Origin: UBA3069 sp050633465
GTDB lineage: Bacteria; Pseudomonadota; Alphaproteobacteria; Rhodobacterales; Rhodobacteraceae
DNA length: 64,000 bases
Assembly (NCBI GenBank): GCA_050633465.1
Contig: JBOEGO010000007.1
Span: 1-64,000 of the forward strand
Direction: 5' to 3'
A model generated the notes under the pieces. That model was not told where the DNA came from. It was given only the letters and a program-made list of their open reading frames with translations, and searched no databases. This document shows positions 15,275 through 23,353 of the stretch, piece by piece. Position 1 is the stretch's first letter. The number at the start of each line of letters is the position of its first letter. The position numbers and the translations under genes are program-made.

Positions 15275-15667
15275 ATGGCACGTGATACCCGTCGTGGGGG
15301 CAAGAAAAAGGTCTCCAAGAACATCGCAACTGGCGTCGCACATGTGAACTCCAGCTTCAACAACACCAAAATCCTGATTTCGGATGTGCAGGGCAACGCG
15401 ATCGCGTGGTCGTCTGCTGGCACTATGGGTTTCAAAGGGTCGCGTAAATCGACACCCTATGCCGCCCAAATGGCCGCCGAAGATGCAGGCAAAAAAGCGC
15501 AAGAGCACGGCGTTAAAACGCTGGAAGTCGAAGTTCAAGGCCCCGGTTCGGGTCGTGAATCCGCACTGCGCGCTTTGGCTGCCATGGGCCTGAACATCAC
15601 CTCGATCCGTGATGTGACCCCGATGGCGCACAACGGCTGCCGCCCGCCAAAGCGTCGCCGCGTTTAA
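15275..15667 (+). CDS. rpsK: 30S ribosomal protein S11
   Basis: The product is 130 residues. S11 lies on the 30S platform near the mRNA exit. It contains THVNSSFNNT-like sequence (AHVNSSFNNTKILISD), GSGRESALRALAAMGLNI and the C-terminal DVTPMAHNGCRPPKRRRV. rpsD is not next, as in many alphaproteobacteria, and rpoA follows after 111 bases. Confidence 0.98.
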   Translation: MARDTRRGGKKKVSKNIATGVAHVNSSFNNTKILISDVQGNAIAWSSAGTMGFKGSRKSTPYAAQMAAEDAGKKAQEHGVKTLEVEVQGPGSGRESALRALAAMGLNITSIRDVTPMAHNGCRPPKRRRV

Positions 15668-15778
15668 TCCGACAGTACCCGCTGGGGCCTTGCCACGTGC
15701 ATGGCCCCAGCACGTCATTTTGAAACCTCGGGCGTTTGCCTTTTGGGACATGGAAGGCAGACAGGAATGGAGGGACGC

Positions 15779-16795
15779 ATGATCCACAAGAATTGGGCTG
15801 AACTGATCAAGCCGGCACAGCTTGACGTTAAACCGGGCAATGATCCGGCGCGTCAGGCAACTGTGATTGCCGAACCGCTGGAGCGTGGCTTTGGCCTGAC
15901 GCTGGGCAATGCGCTGCGTCGCATCCTGCTTAGCTCGCTGCAAGGCGCGGCCATTACTTCGGTGCAGATCGACAATGTTCTGCACGAATTTTCCTCGGTT
16001 GCCGGTGTGCGTGAAGACGTCACCGACGTGATCCTGAACCTTAAGGGCGTTGCCCTGCGCATGGAAGTCGAAGGGCCGAAACGCCTGTCGATCAATGCGA
16101 AAGGTCCGGCCGTTGTGACCGCCGCAGACATCACCGACAGTGCAGGCATCGAGGTTCTGAACAAGGATCACGTGATCTGCCACCTGGATGATGGCGCCGA
16201 TCTGTATATGGAACTGACGGTTAACACCGGCAAGGGCTATGTATCCGCTGACAAGAACAAGCCCGAAGACGCGCCCATCGGTCTGATCCCGATTGATGCG
16301 ATCTTCTCGCCCATCAAAAAAGTCAGCTATGACGTGCAGCCGACCCGCGAAGGTCAGGTTCTGGACTATGACAAACTGACGCTGAAACTGGAAACCGACG
16401 GGTCGGTCACGCCGGACGACGCCGTGGCCTATGCCGCGCGCATCCTGCAGGACCAGCTGTCGATCTTTGTCAACTTTGACGAGCCTGAATCGGCCACCCG
16501 TCAGGATGATGACGACGGTCTGGAATTCAACCCGCTGCTGCTGAAGAAGGTAGACGAGTTGGAACTGTCCGTGCGTTCGGCAAACTGCCTGAAGAACGAC
16601 AACATCGTTTATATCGGCGATCTGATCCAGAAAACCGAAGCAGAAATGCTGCGCACCCCGAACTTTGGCCGCAAATCCTTGAACGAAATCAAGGAAGTGC
16701 TGTCGGGCATGGGTCTGCACCTTGGCATGGACGTCGAGGACTGGCCGCCAGACAACATCGAAGATCTGGCGAAAAAATTCGAAGACGCCTTTTGA
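15779..16795 (+). CDS. rpoA: RNA polymerase alpha subunit
   Basis: The start at 15779 follows GGAGGGA and gives a 338-residue product of normal length. The N-terminal domain (about 1-235) dimerises and nucleates polymerase assembly; FGLTLGNALRRILLSSLQG lies near residues 39-57. The C-terminal domain (about 255-330), with RSANCLKNDNIVYIGDL and a helix-hairpin-helix-like end, contacts UP-element DNA and activators. It follows rpsK by 111 bases without a visible terminator. Confidence 0.98.
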   Translation: MIHKNWAELIKPAQLDVKPGNDPARQATVIAEPLERGFGLTLGNALRRILLSSLQGAAITSVQIDNVLHEFSSVAGVREDVTDVILNLKGVALRMEVEGPKRLSINAKGPAVVTAADITDSAGIEVLNKDHVICHLDDGADLYMELTVNTGKGYVSADKNKPEDAPIGLIPIDAIFSPIKKVSYDVQPTREGQVLDYDKLTLKLETDGSVTPDDAVAYAARILQDQLSIFVNFDEPESATRQDDDDGLEFNPLLLKKVDELELSVRSANCLKNDNIVYIGDLIQKTEAEMLRTPNFGRKSLNEIKEVLSGMGLHLGMDVEDWPPDNIEDLAKKFEDAF

Positions 16796-16799
16796 TTTC

Positions 16800-16827
16800 A
16801 TGCGGCGGGGTTAACGCCCCGCCGCAT
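16800..16827 (+). terminator. Strong hairpin after rpoA, no T tract
   Basis: ATGCGGCGGGG and CCCCGCCGCAT form a perfect 11-bp stem with a six-base loop. No T run follows, so it is more likely an mRNA-stabilising 3' hairpin or a partial terminator between rpoA and rplQ. Confidence 0.5.
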
Positions 16828-16950
16828 CGCATAAATGCCCGCATTGGCGGGGAATATCCGGGCACATGCCCCAAGGAGAGCCGGTGACACGCATCGCCGG
16901 ACAGACAAAGCAAAACAGCCCCTCGACGGGCATATTTACGGAGAAATGAC

Positions 16951-17370
16951 ATGCGTCACGCAAGAGGCTACCGCCGCCTGAACCGCACCCACGAACACCG
17001 CAAGGCTTTGTGGGCCAACATGGCTGGTTCGCTGATCGAACACGAACAAATCAAAACCACCCTGCCCAAGGCCAAAGAACTGCGCCCGATCGTTGAAAAA
17101 CTGATCACGCTGGGCAAACGCGGTGATCTGCACGCCCGCCGTCAGGCCGCATCGCAGCTGAAACAGGACAAACTGGTCGCGAAATTGTTCGACGTGCTTG
17201 GCCCCCGTTTTGCCGAGCGTCAGGGCGGTTACATCCGCATCATGAAGGCCGGCTTCCGCTATGGCGACATGGCCCCCATGGCCATCATCGAATTCGTCGA
17301 TCGTGACGAATCCGCCAAAGGCGCGGGCGACAAGGCCCGTCTGGCCGAAGAAGAAGCCGCAGCAGAATAA
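16951..17370 (+). CDS. rplQ: 50S ribosomal protein L17
   Basis: The product is 139 residues. L17 lies near the tunnel exit. The start MRHARGYRRLNRTHEHRKAL and the later GPRFAERQGGYIRIMKAGFR are diagnostic. The C terminus carries a charged, Ala/Glu-rich tail. It ends the alpha operon and is followed by a terminator at 17406-17436. Confidence 0.98.
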   Translation: MRHARGYRRLNRTHEHRKALWANMAGSLIEHEQIKTTLPKAKELRPIVEKLITLGKRGDLHARRQAASQLKQDKLVAKLFDVLGPRFAERQGGYIRIMKAGFRYGDMAPMAIIEFVDRDESAKGAGDKARLAEEEAAAE

Positions 17371-17405
17371 ATCTGCCTTGCGTCCACTTCGGATCGTATG
17401 AATTT

Positions 17406-17436
17406 GAAACCCTCGCTTCGGCGGGGGTTTTTCTTT
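17406..17436 (+). terminator. Intrinsic terminator after rplQ
   Basis: GAAACCCTCGC and GCGGGGGTTT pair around a TTCG loop and run into TTTTCTTTTT. It closes the ribosomal region and could also serve the convergent gene at 17447. Confidence 0.85.
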
Positions 17437-17446
17437 TTGGTGCGGA

Positions 17447-17836
17447 TCAGCGGGCGCCTACCAGTCCGCGTGCCTTACGCTTTTGGTGGCGTCGATAGAT
17501 CAGTCGCGCCAAAACATTGGCATAAAGCCAGTCGAATATATGAAAAATGCCGGGCAACCTGAGCATGCGCGCCCATATGCGAAAGCGCGGCATTTGCTCC
17601 CAAAGAACCAGAATAGCATCAAAGCCGATATGCAGGCCGTCATGGTGGATGACATGCAAAAGGCGCGTGGCTTCGTTCTCGGACATGCCCCAACGGGCCA
17701 GGTCCGTCGCGTTCAGGTCTTCAAAAGCAATCGCGAGGCCCTGCGTCTGCGAATAGGCGTCGTAGGCACACATCTCGGAATTGCAAAGGGGGCAATCAGA
17801 ATTGTAGAGGGCGCGGGTTGTTGGCAATTTCTGCAT
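17447..17836 (-). CDS. DCC-family thiol-disulfide oxidoreductase-like protein (DUF393)
   Basis: The 129-residue product carries the DCxxC motif YNSDCPLC at residues 12-19, which defines the DUF393/DCC1-like family of putative thiol-disulfide oxidoreductases with a thioredoxin-like fold. The middle (AFEDLNATDLARWGMSENEATRLLHVI) matches the family pattern. The end is strongly basic. Cellular role is not known. It is transcribed towards rplQ. A near-perfect 16-bp inverted repeat starts nine bases upstream of its start codon. Confidence 0.82.
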   Translation of the reverse strand: MQKLPTTRALYNSDCPLCNSEMCAYDAYSQTQGLAIAFEDLNATDLARWGMSENEATRLLHVIHHDGLHIGFDAILVLWEQMPRFRIWARMLRLPGIFHIFDWLYANVLARLIYRRHQKRKARGLVGAR

Positions 17837-17844
17837 TGATTCGG

Positions 17845-17882
17845 CTTTCAGTGATTTCTGAACATACAGAAATTACTGAAAG
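17845..17882. promoter_or_regulatory. Long inverted repeat upstream of the DCC gene
   Basis: CTTTCAGTGATTTCTG (17845-17860) and CAGAAATTACTGAAAG (17867-17882) match at 15 of 16 positions around a six-base centre. The total of 38 bp overlaps the expected promoter/leader of the minus-strand DCC gene and lies 36 bp from the plus-strand promoter at 17918. It looks like an operator for a dimeric regulator; it could also be an RNA hairpin. Confidence 0.7.
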
Positions 17883-17917
17883 TTATGGCGGGAGTCAACC
17901 GCGCGACAGGTGTTCTC

Positions 17918-17946
17918 TTGACAGGGGGCGGTGCCCGGTTTAGCTG
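17918..17946 (+). promoter_or_regulatory. Predicted promoter for the DUF2798 gene
   Basis: TTGACA (17918-17923) and TAGCTG (17941-17946) are 17 bases apart. The next plus-strand gene begins at 18112, leaving a leader of about 160 bases without recognised features. Confidence 0.45.
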
Positions 17947-18111
17947 ACCCCTAGCCGAGAAATGTCAGGCCGGTTCGGTTAGTCCGGTCCTTGCAACGCA
18001 ACCTCCTGCGACAAGCACTAGTCGGGTCCGCCCGAACCCACGGCACCCTCAACCCCAAACGGGGCGGAGCGGTGCCCTGTTGCACGCCCGTCCCACCAGA
18101 TCGGAGCAAAC

Positions 18112-18339
18112 ATGCAATCGAAAAAGACGCTTATCCTTGCCCAATTGTTGATTTCCTGCCTGATGGCATTTTTGATGTCAGGCATCATGGGGGCCATCCA
18201 TATGGGCCTGACGGTGCAGTGGTTACAGGCATGGCCGCTGGCGTGGCTGACCGCCTGGCCCATTGCATTCGTGTTGTCGCTGGGTGTTGGCCCGCTGGCG
18301 TTCTGGCTGGCCAATCGGGTGACTCGCACCCCGATCTAG
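18112..18339 (+). CDS. DUF2798 family small membrane protein
   Basis: The 75-residue product has two predicted membrane helices (about residues 7-31 and 45-68) with the pattern LISCLMAFLMSGIMGAI and AFVLSLGVGPLAFWLA, matching DUF2798 proteins. Function is unknown. It stands alone between the DCC gene and the DegP-like gene. Confidence 0.75.
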   Translation: MQSKKTLILAQLLISCLMAFLMSGIMGAIHMGLTVQWLQAWPLAWLTAWPIAFVLSLGVGPLAFWLANRVTRTPI

Positions 18340-18429
18340 GGCCGCACCTGGGGCATGTGGGGGTGCCGCAAGCCTTGCAATCCGGCGCCCCGCTAAGCAT
18401 ATCTTTGGCAAGCCGCCAAAGGGGAAACC

Positions 18430-19815
18430 ATGCTGAAACCGTTCGTCACTGTTCTGACCATCGCCCTAAGTGCCGCGCCCCTATGGGCTGAGACCCGTGT
18501 GCCCGCATCGCAGGCGGAAATATCGCTGGGGTTTGCGCCCTTGGTGAAACAGGCCGCACCTGCGGTGGTCAACATCTACGCCAAACGTATCGTGCAAACC
18601 CGCGTCAGCCCGTTCCGGTCTGATCCGTTTTTCCGCGATATGTTTCGCGATTTCGGGGATACGCGGCCAAGGGTGGAAAACTCGCTTGGATCTGGTGTGA
18701 TCCTGTCAGAAGACGGCATCGTGGTGTCGAACTATCATGTGATCAGCGGGGCCACCGACATTCGCGTGGCCCTGAACGACCGGCGCGAATTTTCCGCCAG
18801 GGTGTTGCTGGCGGACGAGGAATCCGATCTGGCGATCCTGCGGTTAGAAGGCGCAAAGGACATGCCCCATCTGTCCCTGCGCAACAGTGACGAGGTCGAA
18901 GTGGGCGAGCTGACGCTTGCCATCGGCAACCCCTTTGGTGTGGGTCAGACCGTCAGCAGCGGCATCGTGTCGGGGCTGGCGCGGTCCGGCACGGCCACGG
19001 GCAATGCGCGCGGCTATTTCATCCAGACCGATGCGCCTATCAATCCCGGTAATTCCGGCGGTGCGTTGATTGACGTGAACGGGGCGCTGATCGGGGTCAA
19101 CACCTCGATTCTGACGCGGTCGGGCGGGTCAAATGGCATCGGCTTTGCTATTCCGTCCAACCTTGTGGCGCAGTTTGTGGCGCAGGCGGGGGCGGGAAAT
19201 GACCGGTTTATGCGGCCCTGGGCGGGGATGAACGGACAGCCGGTGGATGCCGATATCGCCGCCTCCATCGGGCTGGACCGGCCCGAGGGCATCATGGTGT
19301 CAGACCTGCACGCGGAAAGCCCCTTTCTAGAGGCCGGATTTCAGGCGGGTGATGTGATCACTGCCGTTGATGGCCAGCCCGTCAACACCCCTGCGGAAAT
19401 GGTGTTTCGCATGTCAGTGGCGGGGCTGGGGGCCAAGGCCGTGATCAGCCGCTTTCGCGATGGCGCGGCAGAGGACATCGACGTCAAACTGATGGCCGCG
19501 CCAGACACACCGGACCGCGATCAGCGCAAATTGGGCGATGGCACGGCGATGCCCGGCCTGACACTATCGCGCATCAATCCTGCGGTATTGGCAGAATACG
19601 GCCTGCCCTTGGGCGCTACGGGCGTAGTGGTCGATGACCCCGGCCCGATAGGTGCGCGGTTTGGCCTGCGCGTGGGCGATCTGTTGCACGTGGTCAATGG
19701 TGACAGGGTCAATGGGACGGACGATGTGGAAAAAGCCCTAACAGGTCGTCTGCGCCGCGTCGTCGTTGACGTGCAGCGCGGGTTGCAGCGGCTGGTCATA
19801 TCGGCGCGGATATAG
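18430..19815 (+). CDS. Periplasmic serine protease, DegP/DegQ (HtrA) family
   Basis: The 461-residue product starts with a signal peptide ending near ALSAAPLWA (residue 20). The trypsin-like domain shows the full triad: His103 in NYHVI, Asp133 in ESDLAIL and Ser209 in NPGNSGGAL. Two PDZ domains follow at about 255-345 and 360-455. It would degrade or chaperone misfolded envelope proteins. It is slightly shorter than E. coli DegP and lacks a long Q-linker. rarA starts three bases after its stop, so the two are probably cotranscribed. Whether it is DegP- or DegQ-like cannot be decided from sequence by eye. Confidence 0.93.
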   Translation: MLKPFVTVLTIALSAAPLWAETRVPASQAEISLGFAPLVKQAAPAVVNIYAKRIVQTRVSPFRSDPFFRDMFRDFGDTRPRVENSLGSGVILSEDGIVVSNYHVISGATDIRVALNDRREFSARVLLADEESDLAILRLEGAKDMPHLSLRNSDEVEVGELTLAIGNPFGVGQTVSSGIVSGLARSGTATGNARGYFIQTDAPINPGNSGGALIDVNGALIGVNTSILTRSGGSNGIGFAIPSNLVAQFVAQAGAGNDRFMRPWAGMNGQPVDADIAASIGLDRPEGIMVSDLHAESPFLEAGFQAGDVITAVDGQPVNTPAEMVFRMSVAGLGAKAVISRFRDGAAEDIDVKLMAAPDTPDRDQRKLGDGTAMPGLTLSRINPAVLAEYGLPLGATGVVVDDPGPIGARFGLRVGDLLHVVNGDRVNGTDDVEKALTGRLRRVVVDVQRGLQRLVISARI

Positions 19816-19818
19816 CGC

Positions 19819-21126
19819 GTGGATCTGTTTGACCAAAACGGCACTGCGCCGCAAAAACCCACATCAGGCCACCGCCCGCTGGCGGATCGGTTGCGCCCCC
19901 AATCCCTGTCTGATGTGATCGGGCAGGAACAGGTGCTGGGGGCCGAGGCGCCGCTGGGCGTGATGCTGGGGTCTAACAGCCTGTCCTCGTTGATATTCTG
20001 GGGGCCGCCGGGGGTGGGTAAAACCACCATTGCACGGCTGCTGGCCGATGAAACCGATCTGCATTTCGTGCAAATTTCGGCGATATTCACCGGTGTGCCG
20101 GAACTGCGCAAAGTGTTCGAAGCCGCCAAAATGCGCGCCGGAAACGGGCAGGGCACGCTGCTGTTCGTCGATGAAATCCACCGCTTCAACAAGGCGCAAC
20201 AAGACAGTTTTCTGCCGCATATGGAGGATGGCACCATCCTGCTGGTCGGGGCCACAACGGAAAACCCCAGTTTCGAACTGAACGCCGCGGTGCTGTCGCG
20301 CGCGCAGGTGCTGGTGCTGGAGCGCCTGTCGCCAACCGATCTGGAGCGCATGACCCAACGCGCAGAAAAGGAACTGGACCGCGCCTTGCCGCTGGATGGC
20401 CCCGCACGCGAGGCATTGCTGGACATGGCCGATGGCGACGGTCGCGCCCTGCTGAACCTGATCGAACAGGTGGCCGCGTGGAAGGTCACGAGCAAGCTCG
20501 ACACCGCGCAACTGGGCCAGCGCCTGATGAAACGCGCCGCCAAATACGACAAATCCGGCGAGGAACACTACAACCTGATTTCCGCCCTGCACAAATCGGT
20601 GCGCGGCTCTGATCCCGATGCGGCGCTATACTGGTATGCGCGCATGTTAGAGGGCGGCGAAGACCCCCGATACCTTGCCCGCAGGTTTGTGCGCATGGCG
20701 GTCGAAGACATCGGGCTGGCCGACCCGCAGGCGCAGACCCATTGCCTGCATGCATGGGAGACCTATGAGCGGCTCGGCTCTCCCGAGGGGGAGTTGGCAC
20801 TGGCGCAGGCGGTGATCTATCTGGCGCTGGCCCCGAAATCCAACGCGGGCTATGTGGCATACAAGGCCGCGCGGGCCGAGGCGCGGCGCAGCGGATCGGA
20901 ACCGCCGCCCAAACATATCCTGAACGCGCCGACATCCCTGATGAAGGATCAGGGGTATGGCGATGGCTATGCCTATGACCACGATGCCGAAGACGGTTTT
21001 TCGGGCCAGAACTATTTCCCCGAAACCATGAAGCGCCCCGTGCTATACGCCCCTGTCGAACGCGGGTTCGAACGCGAACTGAAAAAACGCGTGGACTGGT
21101 TTGCCAAACTGCGCGCCAAACGGTGA
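19819..21126 (+). CDS. rarA: Replication-associated recombination ATPase RarA (MgsA)
   Basis: The 435-residue product begins at GTG 19819 with MDLFDQNG. The Walker A motif GPPGVGKTT is at residues 62-70 and Walker B with sensor, LLFVDEIHRFNKAQQD, near residues 115-130. The C-terminal part, with SALHKSVRGSDPDAALYW and RFVRMAVEDIGLADP, matches the MgsA/WRNIP1 tetramerisation domain. RarA acts at stalled replication forks with SSB. It follows the DegP-like gene with a 3-base gap, an unrelated partner. Confidence 0.95.
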   Translation: MDLFDQNGTAPQKPTSGHRPLADRLRPQSLSDVIGQEQVLGAEAPLGVMLGSNSLSSLIFWGPPGVGKTTIARLLADETDLHFVQISAIFTGVPELRKVFEAAKMRAGNGQGTLLFVDEIHRFNKAQQDSFLPHMEDGTILLVGATTENPSFELNAAVLSRAQVLVLERLSPTDLERMTQRAEKELDRALPLDGPAREALLDMADGDGRALLNLIEQVAAWKVTSKLDTAQLGQRLMKRAAKYDKSGEEHYNLISALHKSVRGSDPDAALYWYARMLEGGEDPRYLARRFVRMAVEDIGLADPQAQTHCLHAWETYERLGSPEGELALAQAVIYLALAPKSNAGYVAYKAARAEARRSGSEPPPKHILNAPTSLMKDQGYGDGYAYDHDAEDGFSGQNYFPETMKRPVLYAPVERGFERELKKRVDWFAKLRAKR

Positions 21127-21143
21127 CACGCGCGCCACACCTG

Positions 21144-21178
21144 TCTTTTTCTTGGCAAAAATACTCCCGCCGGAGGCA
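21144..21178. repeat. Possible dispersed intergenic element (CTTGGCAAAAATACTCC type)
   Basis: TTTTTCTTGGCAAAAATACT followed by CCCGCCGGAGGC stands 17 bases after the rarA stop. From memory, near-identical strings recur downstream of genes in Rhodobacterales genomes. Only one copy is present in this window, so the repeat status cannot be shown here. CTCCCGCCGGAG is itself a short imperfect palindrome. Confidence 0.5.
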
Positions 21179-21252
21179 TCCAGACCCAGGCCCCCATCCC
21201 CGACCCATGGGCATAGCTTGACTCCGGCGCGGGGCTTGGGCATGGCGTGGGA

Positions 21253-21630
21253 ATGATGATATCCCTTATACAAGTGGCGCTTGGCGGCGCGATCGGGGCC
21301 ATGGCCCGTTACCTGACCAATGTCGGCGCGATGCGCCTGTTGGGCGCAGGCTTTCCTTTTGGCACGCTGACCGTCAACATCGTCGGGTCGTTCCTGATGG
21401 GTGTGTTGGTGGTGGTGCTGGCGCAAAAGGATGCAACACGCATGGCGCCCTTGTTGATGACGGGGATGTTGGGCGGGTTCACCACGTTTTCGGCGTTTTC
21501 GCTGGATGCGATGACGATATATGAACGCGGGCAGGTGGGTTTGGCGGCACTTTATGTTGCGGCTTCGGTCATGCTGTCCCTGGCTGCGCTGTTTGCGGGG
21601 CTGATGCTGGCGCGAGGGATGTTCCAATGA
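21253..21630 (+). CDS. crcB: Fluoride ion channel CrcB
   Basis: The product is 125 residues from the ATG at 21253; a GTG at 21247 and an ATG at 21256 are alternatives. Four membrane helices are expected. Family motifs are GGAIGAMARYL near the N terminus, GTLTVNIVGSFLMG in the middle and GMLGGFTTFSAFSLD with the Phe/Asn residues that form the fluoride pore. CrcB (Fluc) works as a dual-topology dimer to export fluoride. No fluoride riboswitch was recognised upstream. The stop overlaps the next start by four bases. Confidence 0.93.
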   Translation: MMISLIQVALGGAIGAMARYLTNVGAMRLLGAGFPFGTLTVNIVGSFLMGVLVVVLAQKDATRMAPLLMTGMLGGFTTFSAFSLDAMTIYERGQVGLAALYVAASVMLSLAALFAGLMLARGMFQ

Positions 21631-22673
21631 TTGGCGTGCAAACAATTACCGTGGCTGCGGGGGATGGTGATCAACGGCTGGACCGTTGGCTGCGCCGGAT
21701 GTATCCGCATATTTCGCAGGTGCGGATTGAAAAACTGTGCCGCAAGGGTGAAATCCGTGTGGATGGCACCCGGGTCAAGGCCAATTCCCGTGTCGAGGAA
21801 GGCCAATCCGTGCGCCTGCCGCCGCTGCCTGCACCGGGCGAAGAACAAAAACAGATGCGCACGGATATTTCCCCGGCGGATGCCAAGATGATTCAAGGCT
21901 GCGTGATCTATCGCGACGACCACATCATCGCGTTGAACAAACCCGCAGGCCTACCGGTGCAGGGCGGCAGCAAGCAGTTTCGCCATGTTGACAGCCTGTC
22001 GGATGCGCTGCGCTTCGGGTTGGAGGAACGCCCGCGCCTTGTGCATCGGTTGGACAAGGACACGTCGGGCGTGTTGCTGCTGGCCCGCACGCGGGAGGCC
22101 GCAAAGGGGCTGACCGCCGCATTCCGCCACCGCGAAACCCGCAAAATCTACTGGGCCTTGGTCGCAGGCTCCCCCATGCCCAAGCTGGGGTCGATCAAAT
22201 ACGGTCTGGTCAAGGCTGCAGGCCACGGCAAAGGCGGCGAGGGCGAAAAGATGCATTGCGTCCACCCCGCCGAGGTCGCCAAGACCGAGGGCGCGAAACG
22301 TGCCCACACCGATTATGCCGTGCTGGAAACCGCGGGGCAGCGGTGTTCCTGGCTGGCGCTGACGCCGATCACCGGGCGCACGCACCAGCTGCGTGCGCAT
22401 ATGGCCGAAATCGGCCATCCGATCATTGGCGATGGCAAATATGGCGGGTCCGGTCAGGAAAACCTTGGCGATGGTTGGGGGGCGCAATTGGGCGGTGACA
22501 TCAGTCGCAAACTGCATCTGCATGCGCGCACGTTAAAAATCGAACACCCGGTGACCAAGGCGCTGCTGAACATCACCGCGCCCCTGCCCGAACATATGCA
22601 ACGCACATGGGACACGTTCCAATGGGCCGCATCGGAGGCACCGGAAGACCCGTTCGAGGAGTTCTTTTTGTGA
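21627..22673 (+). CDS. Ribosomal large subunit pseudouridine synthase, RluC/RluD type
   Basis: The 348-residue product has an N-terminal S4 RNA-binding domain (about residues 14-75, with RLDRWLRRMYPHISQVRIEK split) and a catalytic domain with HRLDKDTSGVLLLART near residues 137-152, whose Asp is the catalytic residue. PITGRTHQLRAHMAEIGHP is also clear. It probably modifies 23S rRNA; the length and linker favour RluC over RluD, but this is not certain. Starts and stops overlap with crcB (ATGA) and the HAD gene (GTGA). Confidence 0.92.
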   Translation: MIGVQTITVAAGDGDQRLDRWLRRMYPHISQVRIEKLCRKGEIRVDGTRVKANSRVEEGQSVRLPPLPAPGEEQKQMRTDISPADAKMIQGCVIYRDDHIIALNKPAGLPVQGGSKQFRHVDSLSDALRFGLEERPRLVHRLDKDTSGVLLLARTREAAKGLTAAFRHRETRKIYWALVAGSPMPKLGSIKYGLVKAAGHGKGGEGEKMHCVHPAEVAKTEGAKRAHTDYAVLETAGQRCSWLALTPITGRTHQLRAHMAEIGHPIIGDGKYGGSGQENLGDGWGAQLGGDISRKLHLHARTLKIEHPVTKALLNITAPLPEHMQRTWDTFQWAASEAPEDPFEEFFL

Positions 22674-23353
22674 GCAATACCCCGCTACGTCTGGTCATTT
22701 TCGATGTGGACGGCACATTGGTGGACAGTCAGGGCGATATCCTTGCCTCGATGCGGTCTGCGTTTGATGCGGTCGGGCGCGTGGTGCCTATGCGCGAAAA
22801 AGTCCTGTCGATTGTGGGGCTGTCCTTGCCATTGGCGATGATGAAACTGGCCCCCGATAGCACAGCCGTGCAGCAGGCGCAGATGGTCGATGCCTATAAG
22901 GCGCGGTATCAGGAATTGCGCCGCGAAAAGGGGGCGGATTCGTCGCCGCTGTATCCCGGCGCTTTGCAGGTGCTGAAAACCCTGCACGCACAGCCTGACA
23001 CCCTGTTGGGGATTGCCACGGGCAAATCGAAACGCGGGCTGGATGCGTTGATTGATGCGCATGGGCTGGCAAAATATTTTATCACACGACAGGTGGCCGA
23101 TTTTCACCCGTCCAAACCGCATCCTTCGATGATTCTTGCGGCGATGGCCGATGCTGGCGTCGCGGCGGATCAGGCGGTGATGGTGGGTGATACCAGTTTT
23201 GATATGGAAATGGCCCAATCCGCAGGCATTTGCGGAATTGGTGTCAGTTGGGGGTATCACGCCCGCGCGGCGCTGTCTTCGGCCAGCCTGATCATTGATG
23301 ATTTTGCCGCGCTTTCCGGCGCGATTGACACCCTGTTGGGAGAGACAGCATGA
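22670..23353 (+). CDS. HAD-IA phosphatase, phosphoglycolate phosphatase-like
   Basis: The GTG start at 22670 overlaps the preceding stop (GTGA). The 227-residue product begins MSNTPLRLVIFDVDGTLVDS, where Asp12 and Asp14 are the HAD nucleophile and acid/base. A helical cap of the subfamily I type follows. Motif II is IATGKSKRGLDAL and motif IV is VMVGDTSFDMEMAQSAG. Substrate is not known; Gph or a general phosphatase are both possible. The next gene overlaps by four bases. Confidence 0.88.
   Translation: MSNTPLRLVIFDVDGTLVDSQGDILASMRSAFDAVGRVVPMREKVLSIVGLSLPLAMMKLAPDSTAVQQAQMVDAYKARYQELRREKGADSSPLYPGALQVLKTLHAQPDTLLGIATGKSKRGLDALIDAHGLAKYFITRQVADFHPSKPHPSMILAAMADAGVAADQAVMVGDTSFDMEMAQSAGICGIGVSWGYHARAALSSASLIIDDFAALSGAIDTLLGETA

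Noticed and set aside
14717..16801. 694-codon minus-strand open frame
   Set aside because: It runs antisense across rpsM, rpsK and rpoA, three certain genes. No domain was recognised.
21179..21252. Fluoride riboswitch ahead of crcB
   Set aside because: The conserved riboswitch segments were looked for and not recognised in the short upstream region.
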